From Schauerella aestuarii (GTDB taxonomy: Bacteria > Pseudomonadota > Gammaproteobacteria > Burkholderiales > Burkholderiaceae_B): DNA of 64,000 bases. The notes under the pieces are model-generated. The model saw only the letters and a list, made by a program, of their open reading frames with translations. It was not told the DNA's origin and did no database searches. Shown here one piece after another: positions 17,886-26,097 of the stretch; the stretch's first letter is position 1; the number at the start of each line of letters is the position of its first letter. The stretch spans positions 620,001 to 684,000 of the forward strand of contig NZ_SIZW01000040.1 of NCBI RefSeq assembly GCF_009866805.1, given 5' to 3'. The position numbers and the translations under genes are program-made.

Positions 17886-17917
17886 AAAAGGACCGCATCG
17901 AAAGATGGGGTCCTTTT
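17886..17917. terminator. Bidirectional terminator between paaK and the MATE gene
   Basis: AAAAGGACC (17886-17894) and GGTCCTTTT (17909-17917) form a 9-bp stem with flanking A and T runs, so it can end transcription from both convergent operons. The 149 bases between paaK and this hairpin show no other feature. Confidence 0.8.
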
Positions 17918-17946
17918 CATTTGTGCCCCGCGATGCTGGCCTCACC

Positions 17947-19374
17947 TCAAGCCGCCGTTGCCGCGGCCGCCATCCGCAGCCGGTCGCCTCGGATCTTCCA
18001 GTACCAAAGATGCAGCAGCAGGGCCGAGAGGCCCAATCCCACCATTGCCATGAGCCACATCGTGCCTGCGCCTTCCGGCGCATTGGGCACCAGCAGATTC
18101 CGGAAGCCGTCGATCGATCCGCGGCCCGAGCCGAAGCCTAGCCACCAGCCGCCCATCAGTCCCACTACCGACAACGCCACAACCTGCAAAATCAACGGGA
18201 TGAACGCGACTTTGTACGCACGCAGCAGGTAGGAGTTGATGCACTGCATGGCGTCGAACAAATGGAACAGCGGGATGACCTGCATCAACGTGGCCGCCAC
18301 GGCTGCGACCTGAAGATCGTTGGTGTAGAGCGCCAGAATCCAGGGCCGACCGGCGAGCAGTACGCACGACGTGAGCAGCGCGCCGACGAGTCCGACGGTC
18401 AGCCCCGCCATCCCCATTCGATGCGCCATCGCCAGATCCCGTGCGCCCAATGCTTGCGCTGCGGCAGCCGAGGTGGCCACACCCAGCGCCATCGGCATCA
18501 TGTAGCACAGCGCTGCCAGATTGGACATGATCTGATGGCCGCCCGTGACCAGGGTGCCTTCGCGCGCTACCAGCAGTGCCATGAACGTAAAGGCGCAGAC
18601 CTCCACGAGATACGAGGCGCCCATCGGCACGCCCAGCTTGAGCAGTTCCTTTTGCGCCGTCCAGCTCGGTCGTCCGATGCGCAGGTCGAAGCGTTTGAAG
18701 TGCGGATCGTGCCGCAAGATCAAGAGGCCTGCGCCCAACGAGAGCCACGACACGATGGCGGTCGCCAAGCCAGCACCGCTCGCGCCCATGGCCGGCAATC
18801 CGAATTGACCGTAAATCAGCAGCCAGTTGAAGAACAACTTGAGCGCCACGCCGCCCAGGCTGATCAGCATCACCGGCTTGGGACGAGAGATGGCGTTACC
18901 CAGCGAGTAGATGGTGCGGAATATCAGCGCGGCCGGAATCGCCAGCGTAAGCGCGCGCAGGTAGCCGGCGATCTGGTCGCGCACGGCGGGGTCGACGTTG
19001 CCCGAAAACGAAAGCCAGAAATCCGGGATCATCATGAACGCCGCGCCGATCACGGCCAGCCCGAGCGCCAACCATACGCCTTGTCCCCACATCCGGCCCA
19101 CGGCGCGGTCATCGCCGGCGCCATACAACTGGGCCAGGATGGGAATCAGGGCATGCACCACACCCATCAGCCCGACGAAAATGGTGATGTAAATCGACGC
19201 CGACAAGGCCATCGCTGCCAGATCCACGGCGCTCGAGTGGCCCGTCATGGCGGTATCCATCACGCCGAATGCGATGCCGGCCCACTGGCTGATGAGCACC
19301 GGCCACGCTTGCCGCACGATGCGGGCGAGGGCCTGCGGAAAGGTACTGGCGCCAACGCGCGCGGGAGCGATCAT
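17947..19374 (-). CDS. MATE family efflux transporter
   Basis: 475-residue inner-membrane exporter of the MATE/NorM type with about twelve hydrophobic segments. Helix 1 carries WPVLISQWAGIAFGVMDTAMTGH, the first-repeat signature (QW.G..FGVMDT), repeated in weaker form in the second half. Cation-coupled drug or metabolite export is the family role. ATG 19374 is preferred because it overlaps the glycosyltransferase stop as ATGA; the frame is open to 19437. Confidence 0.9.
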   Translation of the reverse strand: MIAPARVGASTFPQALARIVRQAWPVLISQWAGIAFGVMDTAMTGHSSAVDLAAMALSASIYITIFVGLMGVVHALIPILAQLYGAGDDRAVGRMWGQGVWLALGLAVIGAAFMMIPDFWLSFSGNVDPAVRDQIAGYLRALTLAIPAALIFRTIYSLGNAISRPKPVMLISLGGVALKLFFNWLLIYGQFGLPAMGASGAGLATAIVSWLSLGAGLLILRHDPHFKRFDLRIGRPSWTAQKELLKLGVPMGASYLVEVCAFTFMALLVAREGTLVTGGHQIMSNLAALCYMMPMALGVATSAAAAQALGARDLAMAHRMGMAGLTVGLVGALLTSCVLLAGRPWILALYTNDLQVAAVAATLMQVIPLFHLFDAMQCINSYLLRAYKVAFIPLILQVVALSVVGLMGGWWLGFGSGRGSIDGFRNLLVPNAPEGAGTMWLMAMVGLGLSALLLHLWYWKIRGDRLRMAAAATAA

Positions 19375-21098
19375 GGCGTGCGAACGCGCAGCAGCCTGTA
19401 CCATTCGTGCCGATCGGCGCGCCGACCGCCTTCCCACAACACATCCGCACCGTCGCGATAGGCATTGGTGCCGTCGCGCAGGTTATTGCGGGTGGTCTGC
19501 TGGAGGACGATGGTGCAGCGCGTGTCGTACGAAAAATTGAGGTTGTTGAACACCAGGAACGAGGCACGTTGCCCGCTGCCCAATCCCAGGCCGCGCATGC
19601 ATTCGTTGGGACGGACGTTGGCGGCGATGGCCGCCGCGAGCTCGCCCGACACCGTGCGGTAGCTGCGAGCGTAGTCCACGGCCGGTTGCCACAACAGCAC
19701 CAGCAAGATCCACGTGGCTGCCAGGCCACCTGCGGACAGCACCGTGCCGCGCCACAGCGCGAGCGGCTTGGTGCGCAGGCGCCAGGTCACCAGCGCCACC
19801 CAGAAGGCCGAAACGATCAGGCCCAGAATGACGGCGATCCAGGATATCTCGGGCACATAACCTGTGGTCTGGCGTGCAATATTGGCGGCGATGCGAGGCG
19901 GCACGCCAAAGTGCAGCGCAACCCATCCCAGCCAGGCCGTGACCACCGTCAGCGAGAACACCATGACGGCGAACCAATCCAGCGTGTTGACGGCCGCGCG
20001 GCGCAACGTGGGCAATGCAAAGGTGGCCAGCACGGCGCAGGGTACGACGAGTCCCATGTAATCGTCTTCGCCAGGTTCGTCGATCACGAAAAGCACGACG
20101 AGCACCGAGAACAACATGGCCGCCGGCAACGACACGTGCGGCGAGCGCCACCAGGCGCGCCAACGCCAGATCGCCACGAGCGCCAACGGCCAGGTGGGCC
20201 AGAGGAACCACGAAAGATCGCGCAGCGAACGGAACCATCCGGGTATGTCGGGCCAGCTGAATACCGACGCCGACCACAGCTTCCAGTTGCGCACCCAGTA
20301 TTCGCTGGCATTGCCGGCCGGAATCCACCACGCCAGGATTAATCCCACGGTAAGCAGGGCGGCAAGCGGCAACCAGCGGCGTTGTGGCCAGAGACCGCCT
20401 TGCGGATGGAAGGCGACTAGGGTGGCGATCATCACGGGCAGCAGGCCGGGCCAGCCACGAGCGAAAAAACTGGCGGCCAATGCGATGCCCAAGGTGACGG
20501 CGCCCGAGATGGGGCGGTCGAGCATGCGGGCGCAACCGTAAAACACGAGCGCGTGGCAGGCCATGATGGCTGGCACATCGGACGATTCGTGCATCCGCTG
20601 CAGGATGCCGACCGTGGCGATCAGCAGCAGCAGGGCGCCATCGGCCAGCATGCGACCGTAATCACGCACCGAGGGTTCGCCGCCGAAGGGCAGGGCCAGA
20701 GGTTGCGCTTCAGCGCGACGTCCCAAAAGGTAGGTGCCGTACCAGATCGCCGCGGCCGCCAGCCCGAACCACAGGAGATTGGGCAGCCGCCCAGCGGTGA
20801 TGTCGCCCAATAGGGGCCCGAACAGCCACATCGATGCCCCGCCGATCCACGTGATCAACGGGCCGTCTTGAGCGTAGGCCAGGTGCCCAACCTGCGGCAA
20901 CAACCACGTGGTGCCGCCTTCGCGGATGGCCGTCAACATCGTCGCCAACCCCACCACGTCGTCGGTCTTCCACGGATCGCGCATGAACAGGCCGGCGACG
21001 ATGTAGGCCAGACCGATGATCAACAACGCCAGACGCGGCAACTTGGCGGTGGCGGGAGAAGTCAGACGCGCGGGAGTGGTTTGCGTGAGCGTGGACAC
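19371..21098 (-). CDS. GT-C type membrane glycosyltransferase, ArnT-like
   Basis: 575-residue polytopic inner-membrane protein. The first periplasmic loop after helix 1 has an acidic DPWKTDD segment, and the family layout of many helices followed by a soluble C-terminal domain of about 110 residues (from roughly residue 460) fits ArnT/PMT-like GT-C enzymes that move a sugar from undecaprenyl phosphate to a lipid or protein. Acceptor and donor are unknown. Coupled to the MATE gene by an ATGA overlap. The first Met at 21098 is accepted without a clear ribosome site. Confidence 0.8.
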   Translation of the reverse strand: MSTLTQTTPARLTSPATAKLPRLALLIIGLAYIVAGLFMRDPWKTDDVVGLATMLTAIREGGTTWLLPQVGHLAYAQDGPLITWIGGASMWLFGPLLGDITAGRLPNLLWFGLAAAAIWYGTYLLGRRAEAQPLALPFGGEPSVRDYGRMLADGALLLLIATVGILQRMHESSDVPAIMACHALVFYGCARMLDRPISGAVTLGIALAASFFARGWPGLLPVMIATLVAFHPQGGLWPQRRWLPLAALLTVGLILAWWIPAGNASEYWVRNWKLWSASVFSWPDIPGWFRSLRDLSWFLWPTWPLALVAIWRWRAWWRSPHVSLPAAMLFSVLVVLFVIDEPGEDDYMGLVVPCAVLATFALPTLRRAAVNTLDWFAVMVFSLTVVTAWLGWVALHFGVPPRIAANIARQTTGYVPEISWIAVILGLIVSAFWVALVTWRLRTKPLALWRGTVLSAGGLAATWILLVLLWQPAVDYARSYRTVSGELAAAIAANVRPNECMRGLGLGSGQRASFLVFNNLNFSYDTRCTIVLQQTTRNNLRDGTNAYRDGADVLWEGGRRADRHEWYRLLRVRTP

Positions 21099-21131
21099 GA
21101 AGCTACTTTAGCCGACGAGCGGCGGCGAGAG

Positions 21132-21160
21132 AAAAAAAAGCAGCCTGAGTCAGGCTGCTT
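21132..21160 (-). terminator. Intrinsic terminator of rpmE
   Basis: On the minus strand: AAGCAGCC stem (21160-21153), 7-base loop, GGCTGCTT stem (21145-21138), then a run of T (21139-21132). It lies 88 bases downstream of the L31 gene and upstream of the glycosyltransferase start. Confidence 0.88.
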
Positions 21161-21247
21161 CTGGAACGCTCGACGCGTTTGGTGCCGCTGTAAAGTGCAA
21201 GGCACTTCGGGCTGCGTCGGAACGCGCGAGCGTTTAGCCGGTTCGGA

Positions 21248-21514
21248 TTAGGAACCCGACTTGACCGTGCCTTGCGTACGGGCGAAACGGGCGCGGAATT
21301 TCTCGACACGGCCGGTTTCGACGATACGGGTTTGCGCGCCGGTGTAGAAGGGGTGCGATTCGGAAGTCACGTCGCACTTGAACAGCGGGTACGACTTGCC
21401 ATCGATGTCGATGGTTTCGCGGCTGTGCAGGGTCGAGCGGCTGAGGAATTTGTTGCCGGTTTGCTGGTCCAGAAACACGACGTCGCGGTATTCGGGGTGA
21501 ATGCCTGCTTTCAT
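21248..21514 (-). CDS. rpmE2: 50S ribosomal protein L31 type B
   Basis: 88-residue L31 of the zinc-independent (C-minus) type: it has only one Cys (KCDVTS) and lacks the CxxC pairs of zinc-binding L31. Recognised from MKAGIHPEYRDVVFLDQQTG, KFLSRSTLHS and ESHPFYTG. In organisms with both types this form replaces zinc-L31 under zinc starvation; whether a second copy exists here cannot be seen. No Zur-like palindrome is visible upstream. A minus-10-like TAGAAT (21613-21618) lies about 100 bases upstream. Confidence 0.95.
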   Translation of the reverse strand: MKAGIHPEYRDVVFLDQQTGNKFLSRSTLHSRETIDIDGKSYPLFKCDVTSESHPFYTGAQTRIVETGRVEKFRARFARTQGTVKSGS

Positions 21515-21797
21515 GGCTGTAGAGTCCTAAGAGTAATAACGGGTCGCCAGCAGGTTCGATCAGTGTGCCTACACACCGGTTGGCCTGCAACGTATCCAGA
21601 AAGTAACCTCGCATTCTAGCATGGGTAGGCCGAATGAGAAGGCAGAGCGCGGGTGTTGTCGGGCAGGCGCAACGCCGGATACGTTCAGTGGCCCGGTTTA
21701 ACGCAACACCGAAGCATTCGCGCCACGCCCTGGCGCCTGCGCACTCACGTCAAGCACCCACAGCACGCATTCAAGGCACTCACTCACGGCCAGGTCC

Positions 21798-22469
21798 TCA
21801 TATCTGCCCGAGCTCGGCCATCGATATCGCCTGCCCGGACGCCACGATCAGGTGATCGACCAGCCGGATGTCCACCAGCGCCAGCGCATCGCGCAGATGG
21901 CGCGTGAAGGCGCGGTCGGCCTGGCTGGCCTGGGCAGCGCCCGAGGGATGGTTATGCGCGATGATCAATGCGCCCGCGTGGTGACTGAGGGCGTCCCGAA
22001 CCACTTCTCGCGGGTAGACGCAGGCCTGCCCCAGGGTGCCGCGGGCCAGTTCCCGGCAGGCGATCAGCCGCAATTGCATGTCCAGATAGAGCGCGATGCA
22101 GTGCTCGACCGACCGGTGGCCGAGAATGGTCATGCAGTAATCCTTCACACGCTGGGGGTGATCGAAGGCATCGGGGCGCACCAGGTCTTCCTCGAGCGTG
22201 CGACGGGCGAGCTCCAGCACCGCCAGCAGTTGGCAGCCTTTGGCCTGGCCGATGCCGTGGGTGGCGATGAGATCGTCGGGTGAGGCCCCGAACAGCCCGC
22301 GCAGGCTGCCGAAGCGCTCCAGCAGCACGCGGCCGAGCTGCACCGCATCGCAGCCGGGCTGGCCCGTGCGCAGCACCACGGCCAGTAATTCGGGGTCGGT
22401 CAGGACGCCGGCGCCGTGGCGAATCAGCCTTTCGCGAGGGCGTTCTCCAGAAGAGGGATGGGTAAGCAT
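21798..22469 (-). CDS. radC: RadC family protein (JAB1/MPN domain)
   Basis: 223-residue RadC-like protein. An N-terminal UPF0758/helix-hairpin-helix region (LTDPELLAVVLRTGQPG; HGIGQAKGCQLLAVLEL) precedes a JAB domain with the metal-binding HNHPSG. Despite its name, a direct role in DNA repair is disputed in the literature. Full length. Starts at ATG 22469, divergent from fkpB, with TAAAAT-like hexamers between. The 280 bases between it and rpmE2 hold only the rpmE2 promoter area. Confidence 0.93.
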   Translation of the reverse strand: MLTHPSSGERPRERLIRHGAGVLTDPELLAVVLRTGQPGCDAVQLGRVLLERFGSLRGLFGASPDDLIATHGIGQAKGCQLLAVLELARRTLEEDLVRPDAFDHPQRVKDYCMTILGHRSVEHCIALYLDMQLRLIACRELARGTLGQACVYPREVVRDALSHHAGALIIAHNHPSGAAQASQADRAFTRHLRDALALVDIRLVDHLIVASGQAISMAELGQI

Positions 22470-22520
22470 GGACTAAGGCCTTAAAATAGCGTTTTTAGCT
22501 AGTCTCTACGGTGACACCTC

Positions 22521-22997
22521 GTGAGTGCCCCTACTGAAGCCGCGAACGTTTTAGTCCGTCCGGATTCCTACCTGACGCTGCATTACCGCATCACCCTTGA
22601 CTCGGGTCCCGCCGCTGGATCGGTGTTTACCGACACCTTCGACGGCCGTCCGGGCACGCTGCAAATGGGCAGCGGTCAATGGGCGCCCGGCATGGAAGCC
22701 GCCTTGGTGGGGCATGCCGAAGGCAGCCGCGCCACGCTCAACCTGACGCCGGCCGAGGCCTACGGCGATCGCAATCCCGAGCTGCTGCAGAATGTCAGCC
22801 GCCGCATGCTGGCCGAACATGCCGGCGCGGATGCGACCTTCGAGCCGGGCGATCTGGTCGAGTTCACCGCACCCAACGGCGGACGCTACTCGGGTGTGCT
22901 CAAGTCGTGGGAGGGCGATGCGGCCCTGTTCGACTTCAATCATCCGCTGGCCGGCACTGCGCTGCGCGTGGATGTCGCCATTCTTGGAGTGTTGTGA
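22521..22997 (+). CDS. fkpB: FKBP-type peptidyl-prolyl cis-trans isomerase
   Basis: 158-residue SlyD/FkpB (SlpA)-type isomerase: the FKBP core ([36 protein letters not shown] partial: QMGSGQ, PGME) is interrupted by an insert-in-flap domain. It assists folding in the cytosol. GTG start at 22521. Its TGA overlaps the ispH ATG by one base, repeating the fkpB-ispH pairing seen in E. coli. Confidence 0.92.
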   Translation: MSAPTEAANVLVRPDSYLTLHYRITLDSGPAAGSVFTDTFDGRPGTLQMGSGQWAPGMEAALVGHAEGSRATLNLTPAEAYGDRNPELLQNVSRRMLAEHAGADATFEPGDLVEFTAPNGGRYSGVLKSWEGDAALFDFNHPLAGTALRVDVAILGVL

Positions 22998-23977
22998 TGA
23001 CCCAACGCCAATCCGCTGAAGGCGCCGAAGTACTGCTGGCGCAACCGCGTGGGTTTTGCGCGGGCGTGGATCGGGCGATCGATATCGTCGAGCGCGCGCT
23101 CGAACTGCACGGTGCGCCGATCTACGTGCGTCATGAAATCGTCCACAACCGTTATGTGGTCGAGGACTTGCGCAACAAGGGTGCGATTTTCATCGACGAA
23201 CTCGACGAGGCCCCCAAGGGCGCGATCGTGGTGTTTTCGGCCCATGGGGTATCCAAACTCGTGCGCAGTGAAGCCGAATCGCGCGGCTTGCGCGTATTCG
23301 ACGCCACGTGCCCGCTGGTCACGAAAGTGCACATCGAAGTGGCGCGCATGCGCGCGGCCGGCCGCGAGATCATCATGATCGGCCACAAGGGCCATCCCGA
23401 AGTGGAAGGCACGCTGGGCCAGGCCGAGGGGGGCGGCATCTATCTGGTCGAAACGGTGGCCGACGTCGAGGCGTTGCAGGTCAATACGCCAGACAACCTC
23501 GCTTTCGTCACCCAGACCACGTTGTCGGTGGACGATGCCCGCGACGTGTCCGATGCGCTCAAGCGCCGCTTTCCCACGATTGCGGAGCCGAAGAAAAGCG
23601 ACATCTGTTATGCCACGCAAAACCGGCAGGATGCCGTCAAGGTGTTGGCGCCGGAATGCGACCTGGTGCTGGTGGTGGGAAGCGTCAATAGCTCCAACTC
23701 CAATCGCTTGCGCGAAGTCGCCGAACGCAAGGGTACGGCGTCGTATCTGATCGATGGGGCCGATTCGATCAAGCCCGAGTGGCTCGAAGGCCGCCAGCGT
23801 ATCGGCATTTCAGCCGGCGCCTCGGCGCCCGAGATCCTGGTCGATCAGGTCATTCAGCGTTTGCGCGATCTGGGCGCAGTATCGGTACGCAAGATGCCGG
23901 GCCTGGAAGAAAACGTGGTGTTTCCGTTGCCCAAGGAATTGTCACGCAAAACGGTGAGCATCGAGTCGCTGGAATAA
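22997..23977 (+). CDS. ispH: 4-hydroxy-3-methylbut-2-enyl diphosphate reductase
   Basis: 326-residue IspH (LytB), the last enzyme of the MEP isoprenoid pathway, making IPP and DMAPP. The three Cys ligands of its Fe-S cluster are in [19 protein letters not shown] and [11 protein letters not shown]. Other motifs: [22 protein letters not shown]. Starts at ATG 22997 overlapping the fkpB stop; a longer open frame upstream lies inside fkpB and is not used. Confidence 0.97.
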   Translation: MTQRQSAEGAEVLLAQPRGFCAGVDRAIDIVERALELHGAPIYVRHEIVHNRYVVEDLRNKGAIFIDELDEAPKGAIVVFSAHGVSKLVRSEAESRGLRVFDATCPLVTKVHIEVARMRAAGREIIMIGHKGHPEVEGTLGQAEGGGIYLVETVADVEALQVNTPDNLAFVTQTTLSVDDARDVSDALKRRFPTIAEPKKSDICYATQNRQDAVKVLAPECDLVLVVGSVNSSNSNRLREVAERKGTASYLIDGADSIKPEWLEGRQRIGISAGASAPEILVDQVIQRLRDLGAVSVRKMPGLEENVVFPLPKELSRKTVSIESLE

Positions 23978-23984
23978 GACAAAA

Positions 23985-24002
23985 GAGCGGATTCAACCGC
24001 TC
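23985..24002 (+). terminator. Hairpin after ispH
   Basis: GAGCGG/CCGCTC 6-bp stem with a 6-base loop starting 7 bases after the ispH stop. No T tract, so a weak terminator or 3'-end stabiliser. Confidence 0.4.
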
Positions 24003-24073
24003 GATCATGGCGCTCGCGGCTCGATCGACGCGTGCACCATGCGCTTTACTCAAACCGGAGGAGACCCCGTTTC

Positions 24074-24718
24074 ATGCAGCTATACAGTTATTTCCGTAGC
24101 TCGGCCGCTTACCGTGTGCGCATCGCCCTCAACTTGAAGGGCTTGCCGTACGACTACGTGCCGGTGCATCTGCTCAAGGATGGCGGGCAGCAACGTGGCG
24201 AGTCGTACGTCACGCTCAATCCGCAGGGCCTGGTGCCTACTTTCGTCGACGACGAACTGATCATCGGCCAGTCGCTGGCCACGATCGAGTATCTCGACGA
24301 AACGCATCCCGAGCCATCGTTGTTGCCGGGGTCGCCCGCCGACCGGGCGCGCATTCGCGATATGGCCCTGATGGTGGCGTGCGACATTCACCCCATCAAC
24401 AATCTGCGCATCCTCAAGTATCTGAAGCACACGCTGCAGGTTGACGATGATGCGAAAGATGCCTGGTACCGCCATTGGACGGAAGAGGGCTTGCGTGCGC
24501 TCGAGTCGCGGGTGGCGAACGATCGCGGCACCGGTGCATATTGCCACGGCGATGTGCCCACGTTGGCCGACATTTGCCTGGTGCCGCAAATGGCAAACGC
24601 ACGCCGCTTCAATTGCGATCTGAGTGGGATGCCGACGCTGGTGCGTATCGACGAGGCATGCCGCGCATTGCCCGCGTTCGAGAAAGCGGCGCCGCAGAAT
24701 CAGCCGGACGCTGAGTAA
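24074..24718 (+). CDS. maiA: Maleylacetoacetate isomerase (zeta-class GST)
   Basis: 214-residue zeta glutathione transferase. The active-site segment YFRSSAAYRVRIALNLKG near residue 6 holds the catalytic Ser, and PTLADICLVPQ the C-terminal domain signature. It isomerises maleylacetoacetate or maleylpyruvate with glutathione, in tyrosine/homogentisate or gentisate breakdown. No other gene of those routes is nearby, so the exact substrate is open. Starts at ATG 24074, with a GGAGGAGA site 12 bases upstream. Confidence 0.9.
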   Translation: MQLYSYFRSSAAYRVRIALNLKGLPYDYVPVHLLKDGGQQRGESYVTLNPQGLVPTFVDDELIIGQSLATIEYLDETHPEPSLLPGSPADRARIRDMALMVACDIHPINNLRILKYLKHTLQVDDDAKDAWYRHWTEEGLRALESRVANDRGTGAYCHGDVPTLADICLVPQMANARRFNCDLSGMPTLVRIDEACRALPAFEKAAPQNQPDAE

Positions 24719-24734
24719 GCAGGAAGCCGCCATC

Positions 24735-24773
24735 CGCCCCGTCACATCGGATCTCAGTCCGATCTGCGGGGCG
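24735..24773 (+). terminator. Composite hairpin after maiA
   Basis: Outer stem CGCCCCG (24735-24741) with CGGGGCG (24767-24773) and inner stem ATCGGA (24746-24751) with TCCGAT (24758-24763), between convergent maiA and the Bug gene. Only a short T-rich tail follows. Confidence 0.45.
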
Positions 24774-24824
24774 TCTTATCCAGGGTGAGCGTTCTGCTTT
24801 GACGCCACGCTGGCGCATGCGTCT

Positions 24825-25808
24825 TCAGTTTGCCATTAGCCCCAGTTGCTCGATCAGCACCTTGTCTTTCACGAACGTCGCTTCCGCCCACTGCTTGTAT
24901 TCTTCGCTGCCCTTGTAGGCGGGTTCCTGATTTAGCTGCTTCATGACCTCCATGCTCGCCGGGTCGAACAGGGCTTTCTTGAACGCGTCGTGCAGCACTT
25001 TGACCACGGCCGGGTCCATGCCTTTGGGACCCGCGAGGCCATAGGGCGACACCGATACGACCTTGTAGCCCAGCTCCTTGGCCGTGGGCACATCGGGCCA
25101 GCGCGTCGTGCGGTTCTCACCGAAAGTCACCAGCAGGCGCATCTTGCCGGCATCCACGAACTGATCCCAGCCGGTGGCATCGCTCTGCGCCATCACATGG
25201 CCACCGAGCAGCGCCTGCTGCATGTCGGCATTGCCGCGATAGGGCACGTGATTGAGTTTGACGCCGGCGTTGATCGCGATCTCTTCAATCAACAAGTGCG
25301 GCGACGAGCCCACACCGGTAGAGCCATAGTCGATCTTGCCCGGCGACTGGCGGGCCGCTTCGATGTATTCGTTGAAGGTTTTGTAGGGCGAATCGGCGCG
25401 CACGGTAAAGCCGAAGGTATAGCCGGACAGCCCCAGGATGAACGTGAAGTCATCGATGGGATGCCAGTTGGTTTTTTGCATGTACGGCATCCGCAACATG
25501 CCCAGCGGATACAGGCTGACGGTGTAGCCGTCGGGCCGCGCCGTCTTGGCCATCGTGGCCGGGCCGAGCGTACCGCCGGCGCCCGGGCGGTTTTCCACCA
25601 CGACCGGTTGTCCGAGATACTTCGACGCATCCTGCGCCACGATGCGCAGATGCCGGTCCGTTGAGCCACCGGCGGGGAAGGGCACGATCAGCGTGACGGG
25701 CTTGCTGGGAAACGCGGCTTCGGCATGTGCAGCCAAAGGCAGTGCGGTGCTGAACACGGCAGCCAGGCTCAAGCCTAGACAAGCGCGGCGGGAAATGGAA
25801 CGGGGCAT
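24825..25808 (-). CDS. Tripartite tricarboxylate transporter substrate-binding protein (Bug family)
   Basis: 327-residue periplasmic solute-binding protein of the Bug/TctC family, expanded in Alcaligenaceae. A signal peptide with an Arg-rich start and hydrophobic core ends near AHAEA (residue ~31). Mature-protein motifs: FPSKPVTLIVPFPAGGSTD (key: P.G...D), GQPVVVENRPGAGG, DYGSTGVGSSPH. Starts at ATG 25808 with AAGGAGA 6 bases upstream. No tctA/tctB permease is adjacent, as is usual for orphan Bug proteins. Ligand unknown, possibly an acid handled by the operon at 26-33 kb. Confidence 0.92.
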   Translation of the reverse strand: MPRSISRRACLGLSLAAVFSTALPLAAHAEAAFPSKPVTLIVPFPAGGSTDRHLRIVAQDASKYLGQPVVVENRPGAGGTLGPATMAKTARPDGYTVSLYPLGMLRMPYMQKTNWHPIDDFTFILGLSGYTFGFTVRADSPYKTFNEYIEAARQSPGKIDYGSTGVGSSPHLLIEEIAINAGVKLNHVPYRGNADMQQALLGGHVMAQSDATGWDQFVDAGKMRLLVTFGENRTTRWPDVPTAKELGYKVVSVSPYGLAGPKGMDPAVVKVLHDAFKKALFDPASMEVMKQLNQEPAYKGSEEYKQWAEATFVKDKVLIEQLGLMAN

Positions 25809-25980
25809 GGATGTCTCCTTCGGTGTCTTTGTTTTTGTGTGTGTGTGTTGGTTGTGATGCTTGCGTACTCTTTTCGGCACGTGTTGCGGTCGAGCGTTGA
25901 TACGATGTTCTACTGCGGTGTTTGGTTTGAGGCTTCGGCACGGCGTGACCGCCTAATCCGTTGCGTGTCGTTTGCTGAGA

Positions 25981-26097
25981 TCACTTGGTCAATGAATGAC
26001 TTGGTCGATGAATCACCTGGTCAGTCGGTCACTTGATCAATGAATCATCTGGTTGATGAGCCGGTCAATTGGTCAATGTCACCTCGGTCAATGTCAC
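25981..26097. repeat. Degenerate 15-17-bp tandem array entering the ligase 3' end
   Basis: About seven units related to CTTGGTCAATGAATCAC and, at the end, two nearly identical 15-mers (GGTCAATGTCACCTC, GGTCAATGTCACCTT at 26071-26085 and 26086-26100). The array crosses the stop codon of the minus-strand CoA ligase at 26065, so its last units encode the repeated VTLTE/VTLTN tail. Confidence 0.65.

Noticed and set aside
21515-21620. Zur site upstream of zinc-independent L31
   Set aside because: No palindrome resembling the 38172-38201 site is present in the L31 promoter region.
25981-26097. CRISPR array
   Set aside because: Units are 15-17 bp, degenerate and adjacent with no spacers, and no cas genes are present.
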